From Anomaloglossus baeobatrachus (Eukaryota > Chordata > Amphibia > Anura > Aromobatidae): a DNA stretch of 64,000 nt. The notes under the pieces were generated by a model. That model did not search any database. It was given only the letters and a program-made list of their open reading frames with translations, and was not told the DNA's origin. The position numbers and the translations under genes are program-made. Each line of letters starts with the position of its first letter. Within the stretch, counting starts at the first letter, position 1. Location: the NCBI RefSeq assembly GCF_048569485.1, contig NC_134357.1, positions 474,604,187 to 474,668,186 on the forward strand, read 5' to 3'. This document shows, piece after piece, positions 35,001 through 45,215 of the stretch.

Positions 35001-35825
35001 ATTTCAGTTGAAAGAGGTTGGGGTCAGATGTCAGAGGAAGAAAGAACGGGTAGCACCTCTATGCCACAAACACAGCGTGGACTTGGTCCGCATGGCTGCG
35101 CAAGACACATGAGTGCCTTTTTGTTGCACTACCTCCAACATGACAGTCGTATTGTCAAAATTAGAAGTGATGATGACTACTGGATTGCCACACTATTAGA
35201 TCCCCGGTACAAGTCCAAATTTTGTGACATAATTCCAGCCATAGAAAGGGACGCACGTATGCAGGAGTATCAGCAGAAGCTGTTACTAGATCTTAGCTCG
35301 GCTTTTCCACCAAACAACCGTGCAGGTGCAGGGAGTGAATCTCCCAGTTGTAACTTGACAAACATGGGACGGTCTCGTCATCTTCAACAGTCTACCCGTA
35401 CCAGTAGGACCGTATCTGGTGCCGGTAACAGCAATTTTATGGAATCTTTTCATAATTTTTTTAGACCCTCTTTTGCAAGGCCACCAGAGACAACAAGTCT
35501 GACACATAGTCAACGGCTGGAGAGGATGATACAGGAGTATCTCCAAATGAACATCGATGCCATGACTGTGCAACTGGAGCCTTGCTCCTTTTGGGCTTCA
35601 AACCTAGAAAAATGGCCAGAGCTCGCAACTTACGCCTTGGAGATTTTGTCGTGTCCAGCTGCCAGCGTTGTCTCTGAACGTGTATTCAGTGCTGCTGGGT
35701 GTGTGCTGACAGATAAGCGCACGCGTCTGTCCAGTGACAATGTGGACAGACTGACGTTCATCAAAATGAACAAGTCATGGATCCAGAAGGAATTTACTAC
35801 CCCTGTGTCATCCTGGGGAGAGTAA
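32100..35825 (+). CDS. hAT transposase with BED zinc finger, intact, ~1241 aa
   Basis: One uninterrupted frame. I choose the ATG at 32100 (MSGKMTDAGGKGKRRGGKGK, A at -3), because the upstream part of the frame runs back into satellite DNA. Order: basic N-terminus (nuclear localisation likely), acidic Ser-rich segment, BED finger at about residues 310-365 (VICNICHDSVSRGQN, then HMTKYH), a Ser/Thr-rich linker, and the catalytic core with TDTWTSKHGQGRYMS (first Asp), CDNAANLGAAL (second Asp) and VATRWNSTLHML. A charged insert in the helical domain (HEGEELQEDSYAQG) follows, then the C-terminal dimerisation region SCPAASVVSERVFSAAG and LSSDNVDRLTFIKMN. All hAT hallmarks are present, so the protein may be functional. 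It resembles ZBED-type host genes, but the flanking inverted ends and 8-bp duplication make it a transposon. Confidence 0.95.
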   Translation: MSGKMTDAGGKGKRRGGKGKKGFVSGEGGKAPLSSAADRPSTSKSKMSTTYCGQSDVLPFLRTRTRGTKVDDGQKRKMLEWISSGPTSALSATSSTASKKHQSSELSSQSHLISPSSEVSISPAQYGGTEMAESAELFSHTIAWESEVCSQATVSTEQEMVCSDAQNLCDSDSGREDQVSEHNVDPLSQTVTPVVIDNEEHTDEDETQIPDWDDNLNIRSGQEEARSEGEGSANTTIDDDVLDPTYCQPPVRHSRRSTEAVEEDATDDEVTLRLPGQSRSTGSTSTTASSATTLPMSIIRGGSTGRMASKPCLAWSFFHIEKDRPTHVICNICHDSVSRGQNLSSLTTSSMNRHMTKYHKSRWEAHRAAMRPSGANHPPPAPSSASARSSSSRTVGTAVTPVFPRKTSTTVTATGSLLVRSSVGLEGETSECVQLSQTSIAPTLDEGNIMSPPALSSQTCIFPGTPYSTPSTHSSQISVPQMWSNKRPLPPTHDKAKRLTLSLCKLLATEMLPFRLVDTQDFRDLMSVAVPQYQMPSRHYFSKKGVPALHQHVAHNITASLRNSVCERVHFTTDTWTSKHGQGRYMSLTGHWVTMVIDGEGSAAQVLPSPRLVCQSSVCPSSATASASSTSSGSSTSAPSLPGQATSVLTAQKESRTPHYYAGSRAQRHQAVFSLTCLGNKSHTAEELWSALRSEFNKWLSPLNLQPGKAVCDNAANLGAALRLGKVTHVPCMAHVLNLVVQQFLTHYPGLDGLLNRARKLSAHFRRSSAAAERLASLQKSFGLPVHRLKCDVATRWNSTLHMLQRLWQHRRALVQYVMTYSLGQRDAEVGQITLMEWSQIKDLCTLLHSFDMATNMFSADNAIISMTIPVIYMLEHTLNTIRSQGVGQHEGEELQEDSYAQGTTTSPRSRRSSSPTQQAWDQGGQGSTRAHSSRRNVEQGAGEHEEMEDELSMDMEDSADEGDLGQISVERGWGQMSEEERTGSTSMPQTQRGLGPHGCARHMSAFLLHYLQHDSRIVKIRSDDDYWIATLLDPRYKSKFCDIIPAIERDARMQEYQQKLLLDLSSAFPPNNRAGAGSESPSCNLTNMGRSRHLQQSTRTSRTVSGAGNSNFMESFHNFFRPSFARPPETTSLTHSQRLERMIQEYLQMNIDAMTVQLEPCSFWASNLEKWPELATYALEILSCPAASVVSERVFSAAGCVLTDKRTRLSSDNVDRLTFIKMNKSWIQKEFTTPVSSWGE

Positions 35826-38800
35826 ATGCTTGTTGATTTGGAATGTGCTTGATGCAAATCAAAACATCCTGTTTGCAACTAGGGCACAAGTGCTGCCACT
35901 GAATGGGTGGGTGTGTGGGGCCCAATTTTTGGAAAAAAAGGGAGACTCCGCTTGGAGTAACCCTTGCTTACATTGTTTTTAAAAGAAGCCAAGATGAACA
36001 GAGCTGGGATCAGGAAAGACTTTGCTACCTACCCTGGTGTCATCCTGGGGACGGTTAATTATGGCGTATTTTTGAATGTGCTTGATGCAAATCTAGCTGT
36101 GAAGTGTACAACTGGGGCACAACTGCTGCCACTGAATGGGTGGGTGTGTGGGGCCCAATTTTTGGAAAAAAAGGGAGACTCCGCTTGGAGTAACCCTTGC
36201 TTGCTGTGTTTTTAAAAGAAGCCAAGATGAACAGAGCTGGGATCAGGAAAGACTTTGCTACCTACCCCGGTGTCATCCTGGGGACGGATAAGAATGACGT
36301 ATTTTTGAATGTGCTTGATGCAAATCTAGCTGTGAAGTGTACAACTGCTGCCACTGAATGGGTGGGTGTGTGGGGCCCAATTTTTGGAAAAAAAGGGAGA
36401 CTCCGCTTGGAGTAACCCTTGCTTGCTGTGTTTTTAAAAGAAGCCAAGATGAACAGAGCTGGGATCAGGAAAGACTTTGCTACCTACCCCGGTGTCATCC
36501 TGGGGACGGATAAGAATGACGTATTTTTGAATGTGCTTGATGCAAATCTAGCTGTGAAGTGTACAACTGGGGCACAACTGCTGCCACTGAATGGGTGGGT
36601 GTGTGGGGCCCAATTTTTGGAAAAAAAGGGAGACTCCGCTTGGAGTAACCCTTGCTTGATGTGTTTTTAAAAGAAGCCAAGATGAACAGAGCTGGGATCA
36701 GGAAAGACTTTGCTACCTACCCCGGTGTCATCCTGGGGACGGATAAGAATGGCGTATTTTTGAATGTGCTTGATGCAAATGTAGCTGTGAAGTGTACAAC
36801 TAGGGCACAACTGCTGCCACTGAAGGGGTGGGTGTGTGTGGGGCCCAATTTTTGGAAAAAAGGGAGACTCCGCTTGGAGTAACCCTTGCTTACATTGTTT
36901 TTAAAAGAAGCCAAGATGAACAAGTCATGGGTCAGCAAAGACTTTGCTACCTACCCCGGTGTCATCCTGGGGATGGATAAGAATGGCGTATTTTTGAATG
37001 TGCTTGATGCAAATGTAGCTGTGAAGTGTACAACTAGGGCACAACTGCTGCCACTGAAGGGGTGGGTGTGTGTGGGGCCCAATTTTTGGAAAAAAGGGAG
37101 ACTCCGCTTGGAGTAACCCTTGCTTGATGTGTTTTTAAAAGAAGCCAAGATGAACAGAGCTGGGATCAGGAAAGACTTTGCTACCTACCCCGGTGTCATC
37201 CTGGGGACGGATAAGAATGGCGTATTTTTGAATGTGCTTGATGCAAATGTAGCTGTGAAGTGTACAACTAGGGCACAACTGCTGCCACTGAAGGGGTGGG
37301 TGTGTGTGGGGCCCAATTTTTGGAAAAAAGGGAGACTCCGCTTGGAGTAACCCTTGCTTGATGTGTTTTTAAAAGAAGCCAAGATGAACAGAGCTGGGAT
37401 CAGGAAAGACTTTGCTACCTACCCCGGTGTCATCCTGGGGATGGATAAGAATGGCGTATTTTTGAATGTGCTTGATGCAAATGTAGCTGTGAAGTGTACA
37501 ACTAGGGCACAACTGCTGCCACTGAAGGGGTGGGTGTGTGTGGGGCCCAATTTTTGGAAAAAAGGGAGACTCCGCTTGGAGTAACCCTTGCTTGATGTGT
37601 TTTTAAAAGAAGCCAAGATGAACAGAGCTGGGATCAGGAAAGACTTTGCTACCTACCCCGGTGTCATCCTGGGGACGGATAAGAATGGCGTATTTTTGAA
37701 TGTGCTTGATGCAAATGTAGCTGTGAAGTGTACAACTAGGGCACAACTGCTGCCACTGAAGGGGTGGGTGTGTGTGGGGCCCAATTTTTGGAAAAAAGGG
37801 AGACTCCGCTTGGAGTAACCCTTGCTTGATGTGTTTTTAAAAGAAGCCAAGATGAACAGAGCTGGGATCAGGAAAGACTTTGCTACCTACCCCGGTGTCA
37901 TCCTGGGGACGGATAAGAATGGCGTATTTTTGAATGTGCTTGATGCAAATGTAGCTGTGAAGTGTACAACTAGGGCACAACTGCTGCCACTGAATGGGTG
38001 GGTGTGTGGGGCCCAATTTTTGGAAAAAAAGGGAGACTCCGCTTGGAGTAACCCTTGCTTGATGTGTTTTTAAAAGAAGCCAAGATGAACAGAGCTGGGA
38101 TCAGGAAAGACTTTGCTACCTACCCCGGTGTCATCCTGGGGACGGATAAAAATGACGTATTTTTGAATGTGCTTGATGCAAATCTAGCTGTGAAGTGTAC
38201 AACTGGGGCACAACTGCTGCCACTGAATGGGTGGGTGTGTGGGGCCCAATTTTTGGAAAAAAAGGGAGACTCCGCTTGGAGTAACCCTTGCTTGATGTGT
38301 TTTTAAAAGAAGCCAAGATGAACAGAGCTGGGATCAGGAAAGACTTTGCTACCTACCCCGGTGTCATCCTGGGGACGGATAAGAATGGCGTATTTTTGAA
38401 TGTGCTTGATGCAAATGTAGCTGTGAAGTGTACAACTAGGGCACAACTGCTGCCACTGAAGGGGTGGGTGTGTGTGGGGCCCAATTTTTGGAAAAAAGGG
38501 AGACTCCGCTTGGAGTAACCCTTGCTTACATTGTTTTTAAAAGAAGCCAAGATGAACAAGTCATGGGTCAGCAAAGACTTTGCTACCTACCCCGGTGTCA
38601 TCCTGGGGATGGATAAGAATGGCGTATTTTTGAATGTGCTTGATGCAAATCTAGCTGTGAAGTGTACAACTGGGGCACAACTGCTGCCACTGAATGGGTG
38701 GGTGTGTGGGGCCCAATTTTTGGAAAAAAAAGGGAGACTCCGCTTGGAGTAACCCTTGCTTGCTGTGTTTTTAAAAGAAGCCAAGATGAACAGAGCTGGG

Positions 38801-41094
38801 ATCAGGAAAGACTTTGCTACCTACCCCGGTGTCATCCTGGGGACGGATAAGAATGACGTATTTTTGAATGTGCTTGATGCAAATCTAGCTGTGAAGTGTA
38901 CAACTGGGGCACAACTGCTGCCACTGAATGGGTGGGTGTGTGGGGCCCAATTTTTGGAAAAAAAGGGAGACTCCGCTTGGAGTAACCCTTGCTTGCTGTG
39001 TTTTTAAAAGAAGCCAAGATGAACAGAGCTGGGATCAGGAAAGACTTTGCTACCTACCCCGGTGTCATCCTGGGGACGGATAAGAATGGCGTATTTTTGA
39101 ATGTGCTTGATGCAAATGTAGCTGTGAAGTGTACAACTAGGGCACAACTGCTGCCACTGAAGGGGTGGGTGTGTGTGGGGCCCAATTTTTGGAAAAAAGG
39201 GAGACTCCGCTTGGAGTAACCCTTGCTTACATTGTTTTTAAAAGAAGCCAAGATGAACAAGTCATGGGTCAGCAAAGACTTTGCTACCTACCCCGGTGTC
39301 ATCCTGGGGATGGATAAGAATGGCGTATTTTTGAATGTGCTTGATGCAAATGTAGCTGTGAAGTGTACAACTAGGGCACAACTGCTGCCACTGAAGGGGT
39401 GGGTGTGTGTGGGGCCCAATTTTTGGAAAAAAGGGAGACTCCGCTTGGAGTAACCCTTGCTTGATGTGTTTTTAAAAGAAGCCAAGATGAACAGAGCTGG
39501 GATCAGGAAAGACTTTGCTACCTACCCCGGTGTCATCCTGGGGACGGATAAGAATGGCGTATTTTTGAATGTGCTTGATGCAAATGTAGCTGTGAAGTGT
39601 ACAACTAGGGCACAACTGCTGCCACTGAAGGGGTGGGTGTGTGTGGGGCCCAATTTTTGGAAAAAAGGGAGACTCCGCTTGGAGTAACCCTTGCTTACAT
39701 TGTTTTTAAAAGAAGCCAAGATGAACAAGTCATGGGTCAGCAAAGACTTTGCTACCTACCCCGGTGTCATCCTGGGGATGGATAAGAATGGCGTATTTTT
39801 GAATGTGCTTGATGCAAATGTAGCTGTGAAGTGTACAACTAGGGCACAATTGCTGCCACTGAAGGGGTGGGTGTGTGTGGGGCCCAATTTTTGGAAAAAA
39901 GGGAGACTCCGCTTGGAGTAACCCTTGCTTGATGTGTTTTTAAAAGAAGCCAAGATGAACAGAGCTGGGATCAGGAAAGACTTTGCTACCTACCCCGGTG
40001 TCATCCTGGGGACGGATAAGAATGACGTATTTTTGAATGTGCTTGATGCAAATCTAGCTGTGAAGTGTACAACTGGGGCACAACTGCTGCCACTGAATGG
40101 GTGGGTGTGTGGGGCCCAATTTTTGGAAAAAAAGGGAGACTCCGCTTGGAGTAACCCTTGCTTGATGTGTTTTTAAAAGAAGCCAAGATGAACAGAGCTG
40201 GGATCAGGAAAGACTTTGCTACCTACCCCGGTGTCATCCTGGGGACGGATAAGAATGGCGTATTTTTGAATGTGCTTGATGCAAATGTAGCTGTGAAGTG
40301 TACAACTAGGGCACAACTGCTGCCACTGAATGGGTGGGTGTGTGGGGCCCAATTTTTGGAAAAAAAGGGAGACTCCGCTTGGAGTAACCCTTGCTTGCTG
40401 TGTTTTTAAAAGAAGCCAAGATGAACAGAGCTGGGATCAGGAAAGACTTTGCTACCTACCCCGGTGTCATCCTGGGGACGGATAAGAATGACGTATTTTT
40501 GAATGTGCTTGATGCAAATCTAGCTGTGAAGTGTACAACTGGGGCACAACTGCTGCCACTGAATGGGTGGGTGTGTGGGGCCCAATTTTTGGAAAAAAAG
40601 GGAGACTCCGCTTGGAGTAACCCTTGCTTGCTGTGTTTTTAAAAGAAGCCAAGATGAACAGAGCTGGGATCAGGAAAGACTTTGCTACCTACCCCGGTGT
40701 CATCCTGGTGACGGATAAGAATGACGTATTTTTGAATGTGCTTGATGCAAATCTAGCTGTGAAGTGTACAACTAGGGCACAACTGCTGCCACTGAAGGGG
40801 TGGGTGTGTGTGGGGCCCAATTTTTGGAAAAAAGGGAGACTCCGCTTGGAGTAACCCTTGCTTACATTGTTTTTAAAAGAAGCCAAGATGAACAGAGCTG
40901 GGATCAGGAAAGACTTTGCTACCTACCCCGGTGTCATCCTGGTGACGGATAAGAATGACGTATTTTTGAATGTGCTTGATGCAAATCTAGCTGTGAAGTG
41001 TACAACTAGGGCACAACTGCTGCCACTGAAGGGGTGGGTGTGTGTGTGGCCCAATTTTTGGAAAAAAGGGAGACTCCGCTTGGAGTCACCTTGC
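35767..41094 (+). repeat. ~233-bp tandem satellite derived from the transposase 3' end, 22 copies plus parent
   Basis: The unit starts with AAGATGAACA and copies the last ~18 codons of the transposase and its 3' flank. Four copies still read MNKSW, as in the transposase; most read MNRAGIRKDFATYPG. Unit lengths are 233 or 234 bp, and one copy (about 36197-36418) is 222 bp. Two classes intermix: one with GACGTATTT and TGGGGCACA, the other with GGCGTATTT and TAGGGCACA. Each unit holds a 76-83-codon open frame, kept by homogenisation rather than evident selection. Confidence 0.95.
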
Positions 41095-41303
41095 GGTGTT
41101 TTACATGATTTTAGAAGGGCGTGCCATGCCTATATCTGTGTGTCCTCCTCTTTTTCCTTGTCCAGCTGTTTTGTTTTCGCATGAGTATATGTCCTTGTCA
41201 CTTTCCAATGTGTTTGAGTTGTTTGTCACCTTTAGGACACCTTTGAGGGTGTTTTCTAGGTGTTTTTCTGTGTTTGTGATTGCCTGCCATTGTTTCCTAT
41301 GCA

Positions 41304-41347
41304 GTTCGAGTTCGGTTCGTCGAACGTTCGACGAACCGAACTCGAAC
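41304..41347. repeat. 44-bp perfect palindrome in the hAT right subterminal region
   Basis: GTTCGAGTTCGGTTCGTCGAAC followed by its exact reverse complement. Built from GTTCG/CGAAC motifs, which recur in both ends of the element and are probably transposase-binding sites. Confidence 0.9.
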
Positions 41348-41757
41348 GGGAGGTCCGTTCGGCGAACCAACCTCGAGCCGAACCGCGACCGGTTCGCTCA
41401 TCTCTAATCTTAACTTAATACGGGATATCATATGGTACCAGAAGGAATGCAAACAGCTGCTGGCAATCTTATCTTTAGATTTCCAAACGGCTTCTTGCAT
41501 TTTTACCTTTTTAAAGTAATGGAGAGAATGGGCTTCCCCATGGTTTTTATACAAAAAATAGGACTTTTATACAAAGAATCTTTTTCCCAGGTTTTAATTA
41601 ATGTTTGTTTTTTTTACAAAGGAAGTGGCTTTGCTGTCCGGGGTGAAACAGGGATGCCCCATGCCCCCCCCCCTTCTTTTTATATGCGCCATTGAGCCCA
41701 TCTTGTGTCGTTTGCGGGATGATAAAGTTATTAGAGGGGTCCCCATCCCGGGGGGAG

Positions 41758-42248
41758 AAAACAGAGAGCAAAAGAGAAGGGTGTTTGATACTGCGCCAAA
41801 GGATCACAGGAACAGATGTTTAGATTAATGCATCTTTATTTCATCCAGGTCTACGCGTTTCCGGAGCCACTGCCCCCTTCCTCAGGACCGTCAGGAAAGA
41901 CAAAACATCAAATCTGTCCTGGTGGACACCAGCATGCAGATAAATAGACAAGATAACATCATGACACCACCCCTTCTTGAAAAAAAGGGGTGGGAGGAAA
42001 CAGTAAAAAAAAAAAAAAAAAATGTCCATGCTGATGTACTAAATGTATCTTTACAAATAAAATTAAACCATGACTGGTATCACATAATCGCAAATGTCAG
42101 TCAGGATACACATATTGGGTCAAGAAAAATAATAAATTATGAAAAACCAAAAAACCTGTGTTTGTTCAGTGAAATGTACAAAAATATATATGAATTTATA
42201 TATTCCATAGTGTATATATGTCAACATGTGTGTTTTATACATATGAAA
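41758..42248 (-). mobile_element. Penelope-like element 3' fragment, inserted in Keno-3 RT
   Basis: A 491-bp insert bounded by the 13-bp direct repeat ATCCCGGGGGGAG (41745-41757 and 42249-42261). On the minus strand it contains CTGAGGAAGG...GGAAACGCGTAGACC and an AATAAAG signal, the 3'-end arrangement of vertebrate Penelope-like elements. The larger Penelope-like element at 45094-52208 has the related GAAACGCGTTAAG...AATAAAGC at its 3' end. No coding region remains. Confidence 0.65.
41848..41890 (-). ncRNA. Candidate hammerhead ribozyme core of a Penelope-like element
   Basis: On the minus strand: GTC then CTGAGGA, a short GC-rich hairpin arm (GGGGGCAGTGGCTCC), then GGAAACGCG. CTGANGA and GAAA are the two conserved hammerhead boxes. 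Hammerhead motifs are an established part of Penelope-like elements. The stem II arms pair imperfectly, so activity is uncertain. Confidence 0.4.
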
Positions 42249-43837
42249 ATCCCGGGGGGAGGACAGCAGGTCAAGGCCCTAGCTTATATGGACGATGTTT
42301 CACTGTATTGTACGAACACAGCTACTGTTAACAGAGCAATCCTGGACACAGAAATGTTTAGCTTAGGCTCTGTTTTAAACTCAATGTGAATAAATGTGAT
42401 TGTATGACGGTGGGACAATGGGAGCCAGACCCCCCCAAAATCCCAGTACAAAAAGAAGGCATTAAAATACTGGGGGTTCTATTTAATGCAGAAAATGATG
42501 GTCCAAAAAACTGGGCCTCTGTACTGGATAAAATAGATCAGAAAATTTATTTGTGGCTACTATGGAAATTATCAATGGAGGGGAAGATCTTAGTAATTAA
42601 AATGGTTTTACTTCCAATTATTTTATATGCTGCCATGGTTTTCCCTCCAAATTCCCTGTACATGAAAAGACTGCAAAAGGCCCTATTTTACTTTTTATGG
42701 GGGTCCAAAATGGAGAAGCTGATGAGGGTGGTGGTCTGTAAAAGAAATGGTGGTAAGGGCCTCCCAGACCTAAAACTGTTTATTTTTATTAATTTTTTTG
42801 TATTCTGTTACAAGTGTATTAAGATGGAAGGAGCCTTCTCATGTTTTCTCCATTATTGCACAGGTTTCCTCTTTAGGAAGTTGCAGATTGAAATGCAAAC
42901 TAACTGTCTTTTTCTGTTATCTCCCCCGAAACAATATGAAGTTTTAACCAAAGTAATTGCTGAATATGACTTATCTAATGTTGACCCGTAGTTACTCTCA
43001 GATCAAAAAAAGCTCACGTTTGTCTGCAAGGGACAGGAGGTAATGGAAGATGTGGCTAATTTTTCTGTCTCTAGGTGCCAGTTAATTTGGAATAATGTAG
43101 CATGTCCTGCCCTGGGGAACACACAAAAGGACCTCGCTTGGCAGATAGTCCATCAGTGTCTGCCCACCAGGGCCTTTCAACATCACAGAGGGTTGGTGGC
43201 GAGCGCCAGGTGCCCCAGGGACAGGTGTGCACAGGAGGAGACAGTATTTCACCTGTTTTGGTACTGTCCCTTCGCACAAGGCCTATGGCAAACAGTGGGC
43301 ACTCTGTTGAAATGGGTGTGTGGTCTGAGAGTTTTGAATTGTGATGTAATTTTATACGGTTTTATTGATTGTCCCACCATGTCACAAGCCAGAGTGGAAT
43401 GGCTCATAATAAACTGTTTCAAAGAGGCATTATGGAAAATACGTAATATTTTATTGTTTAAACATGACTGTATTCCTATTAAAGATTGTATTGGCCTAGC
43501 GCTATGTGAAATGTACACCTATTACCTGAGAGATTGTAAGGCGCTAGGCACACAAGAAGCAAAAAAGGCATGGATTCTCCAAATCTGGAACAAATATGTA
43601 TTTATAACTATTTTTTAATGGTTTTATTTGCCTTTTAATATGTTTTTATGTCATGTTTTATATGAAACCTTGTTTTGTCGGTTTTATGTATTGCATTTTA
43701 TGCCATATTTTACTGCTATTTGAAAGAGTTGAATATTAATTGTCATTTTACTGTGTTTTTATCATTCTGTAAAAATTGATGGTTTTTGTTCTCTTTTTGT
43801 TATGTGCTATGAATCAATAAAGCTTGTTTGAAACGTG

Positions 43838-43988
43838 ATCTGTTCTTATCAGTTTAATATCTGATACGTCCCCTATCTGGGGACCATATATTAAATGGAT
43901 TTTTAGAACAGGGAGATGGAAGAAGAGCTTGCTCTGTCCACTCCACGCATTGACCTGGTATTGCAGTTCCTCCAGGACCGGTGCACCC
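43838..43988 (+). ncRNA. RNU2: U2 snRNA gene 3' portion (from nt 38), unit 3
   Basis: ATCTGTTCTTATCAG to GGTGCACCCC, with ATATTAAATGGATTTTTAG kept and only small changes near the end (CAGTTCCTCCAGGACC). It is the best preserved of the 3' portions together with 58742. Confidence 0.94.
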
Positions 43989-44000
43989 CTTCTTAACCCA

Positions 44001-44015
44001 GTTTCCAAAAGCAGA
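44001..44015 (+). terminator. U2 3' box
   Basis: GTTTCCAAAAGCAGA, at the normal distance behind the U2 3' portion of unit 3. Confidence 0.85.
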
Positions 44016-45093
44016 ACTGAATTCACCTGATTCAAATGCCCGATTAAATGAATTAGAAGAAAGCAAACAAGTTCTTATGCACCTCAATTTGGCCAATTTA
44101 TTTGTCACTTTCACCCTTTTTTATCTTTCACAGTTTTACTTGCTTTATTCAACCAAAAGCTGCGCCATATAGCAAACTCATCTACACTCAACCTGACCAA
44201 CTCTGCTATGTCCTGTGCAGTTTCTTGCTCTCTATCTTATCTAGATCATTTGCAATTGAATGGAATAGATCCCTTTTGGACAGAGTGGATTCAGCTGCTG
44301 CAGTGACCGCAGGTGTGAGAAGAAGCAGAATTGGTATCAGGTGCTATCTATCAGCTTCCACTCCAATTAAAGTTCCCTGTTTATTCCTACCATACATTGT
44401 GGTTTGGTGTTTTCTTTGAGCAATGATGATGTCTTTCCTGATCTGTTGGCTCCCTCTCCTGGAGGAAGAGTTTGCTTGCTCTTGGACTTTCAAAAAGAGA
44501 GGTCATGATAGACATTTAGCTGCTGAGCCCAATTGGGGACAGCCATGGGTGATGAATGTGTTGCAAACTGCTGCAAAGCATGATACTGCAACATAAGTAA
44601 CGTCTAATACTAAGAATGGGCGGCCTATGAAATGAATTAGTACTTTCATGAAGCATACTTAAACGGGTAATTGGGAAAAGACAAATTGTAAAAAGCACTC
44701 TCAGAAAGCCCCTCTCTAAGTTTTGTTAGTAAGGTTTTCTGTAGTCTGCCTGTTTATTTATTTTCCGTTTGGACAGTGCAAAACAAGAAGAGACGAAACA
44801 CTGGCGTGTCACAATGCCGCCATGGAAATGTCAAGGCTGCAGCCATGGCACCTCAATGGAATCTCCGCATGTCACAATGCCACCCGCTGACCTCACAATA
44901 GCGCTGCTGCCTATAAAGCCAGCTGCGCAGCAGTAGTTGCTCAGTGGGCGGGATGGTGGGCTAGGGAAAGGAGGGGGCAAACAATCTTCTTCCCCAGTGG
45001 TGGGGAGATGACAGGGGGAGGGATGCAGGTGGTGGGAGGGATGCAGAGGGCAGGGATTGAGGGCTGGGAGGGGAAGGGAAAAGATTGAGGTTT
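44016..45093 (+). repeat. U2 spacer, left part, up to a Penelope-like insertion
   Basis: Same block order as 19046-20395 (CAATTGAATGGAATAGATCC, CCCAATTGGGGACAGCCATG, GTAACGTCTAATACTAAG, the G-rich block). It ends at AAAAGATTGAGGTTT, where the Penelope-like element begins. The spacer resumes at 52209 with GAGGGATGCAAAGGGC. Confidence 0.85.
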
Positions 45094-45215
45094 TTCCTAG
45101 TGACGACCGGGTGTGACTTGATATTATAACAGCTTTCATACCACATTTCTTTTTGGGGTTACAGTCATTGCTTTTTACCCCTTCATATATTGGCATATTT
45201 ATATATTCGTATAAC

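Larger units (their letters stand above)
26607..41406 (+). mobile_element. Giant hAT transposon (14.8 kb) with two internal satellites
   Basis: Target duplication ATCTTAAC at 26599-26606 and 41407-41414 (8 bp, exact). Termini TAGAGTTGAGCG on the left and, reversed, TAGAGATGAGCG on the right are inverted, with many GGTTCG/CGAACC subterminal motifs on both sides. Contents in order: left subterminal region, TATA-type promoter, 138-bp satellite, transposase ORF, ~233-bp satellite, right subterminal palindrome. The size is about three times that of usual hATs, entirely because of the satellites. It sits within the Keno-3 RT domain. Confidence 0.95.
23404..43618 (+). pseudogene. Keno-3 ORF2 (endonuclease-RT-CCHC), split by three insertions
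   Basis: Endonuclease first half 23404-23711 (MADIRIASLSLKSPVRRAAL, VFLLQEC). Second half, linker and RT start 25235-26606, one open frame (GRDFNCVMLGEG, FSDHKLLHT, GKAPGSDGLPIEL, LENWRAISLLNTDYKI). RT motifs A-B 41415-41744 (frame-shifted; the AFD motif is altered to QTA). Motif C and C-terminal part 42262-43618 (AYMDDVSLYC, then CPRDRCAQEETVFHLFWYC). Apart from the foreign inserts there are only a few changes. It would encode target-primed integration at U2. Confidence 0.85.
20433..43837 (+). mobile_element. Keno-3: Tx1-clade LINE in U2, swollen by four nested elements
   Basis: The element itself is about 5.5 kb. It is stretched to 23.4 kb by an unclassified repeat (20638-21730), a piggyBac (23712-25230), a hAT (26607-41406) and a Penelope-like fragment (41758-42248). 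The last three show clean target duplications. The 5' UTR (TTTTGGCTGGAAGGTGC) resembles Keno-5. The 3' end, AATCAATAAAGCTTGTTTG, reaches U2 nt 38 without a long A-tail. The coding parts are long and little disrupted. Confidence 0.88.

Noticed and set aside
32100-35825. Domesticated host ZBED gene
   Set aside because: It lies inside matching inverted ends with an exact 8-bp duplication, within another transposon; nothing suggests a host role.
35964-41094. A family of 22 small tandem genes on the + strand and matching frames on the - strand
   Set aside because: All are the same satellite unit read in both directions; the parent is the transposase 3' end.
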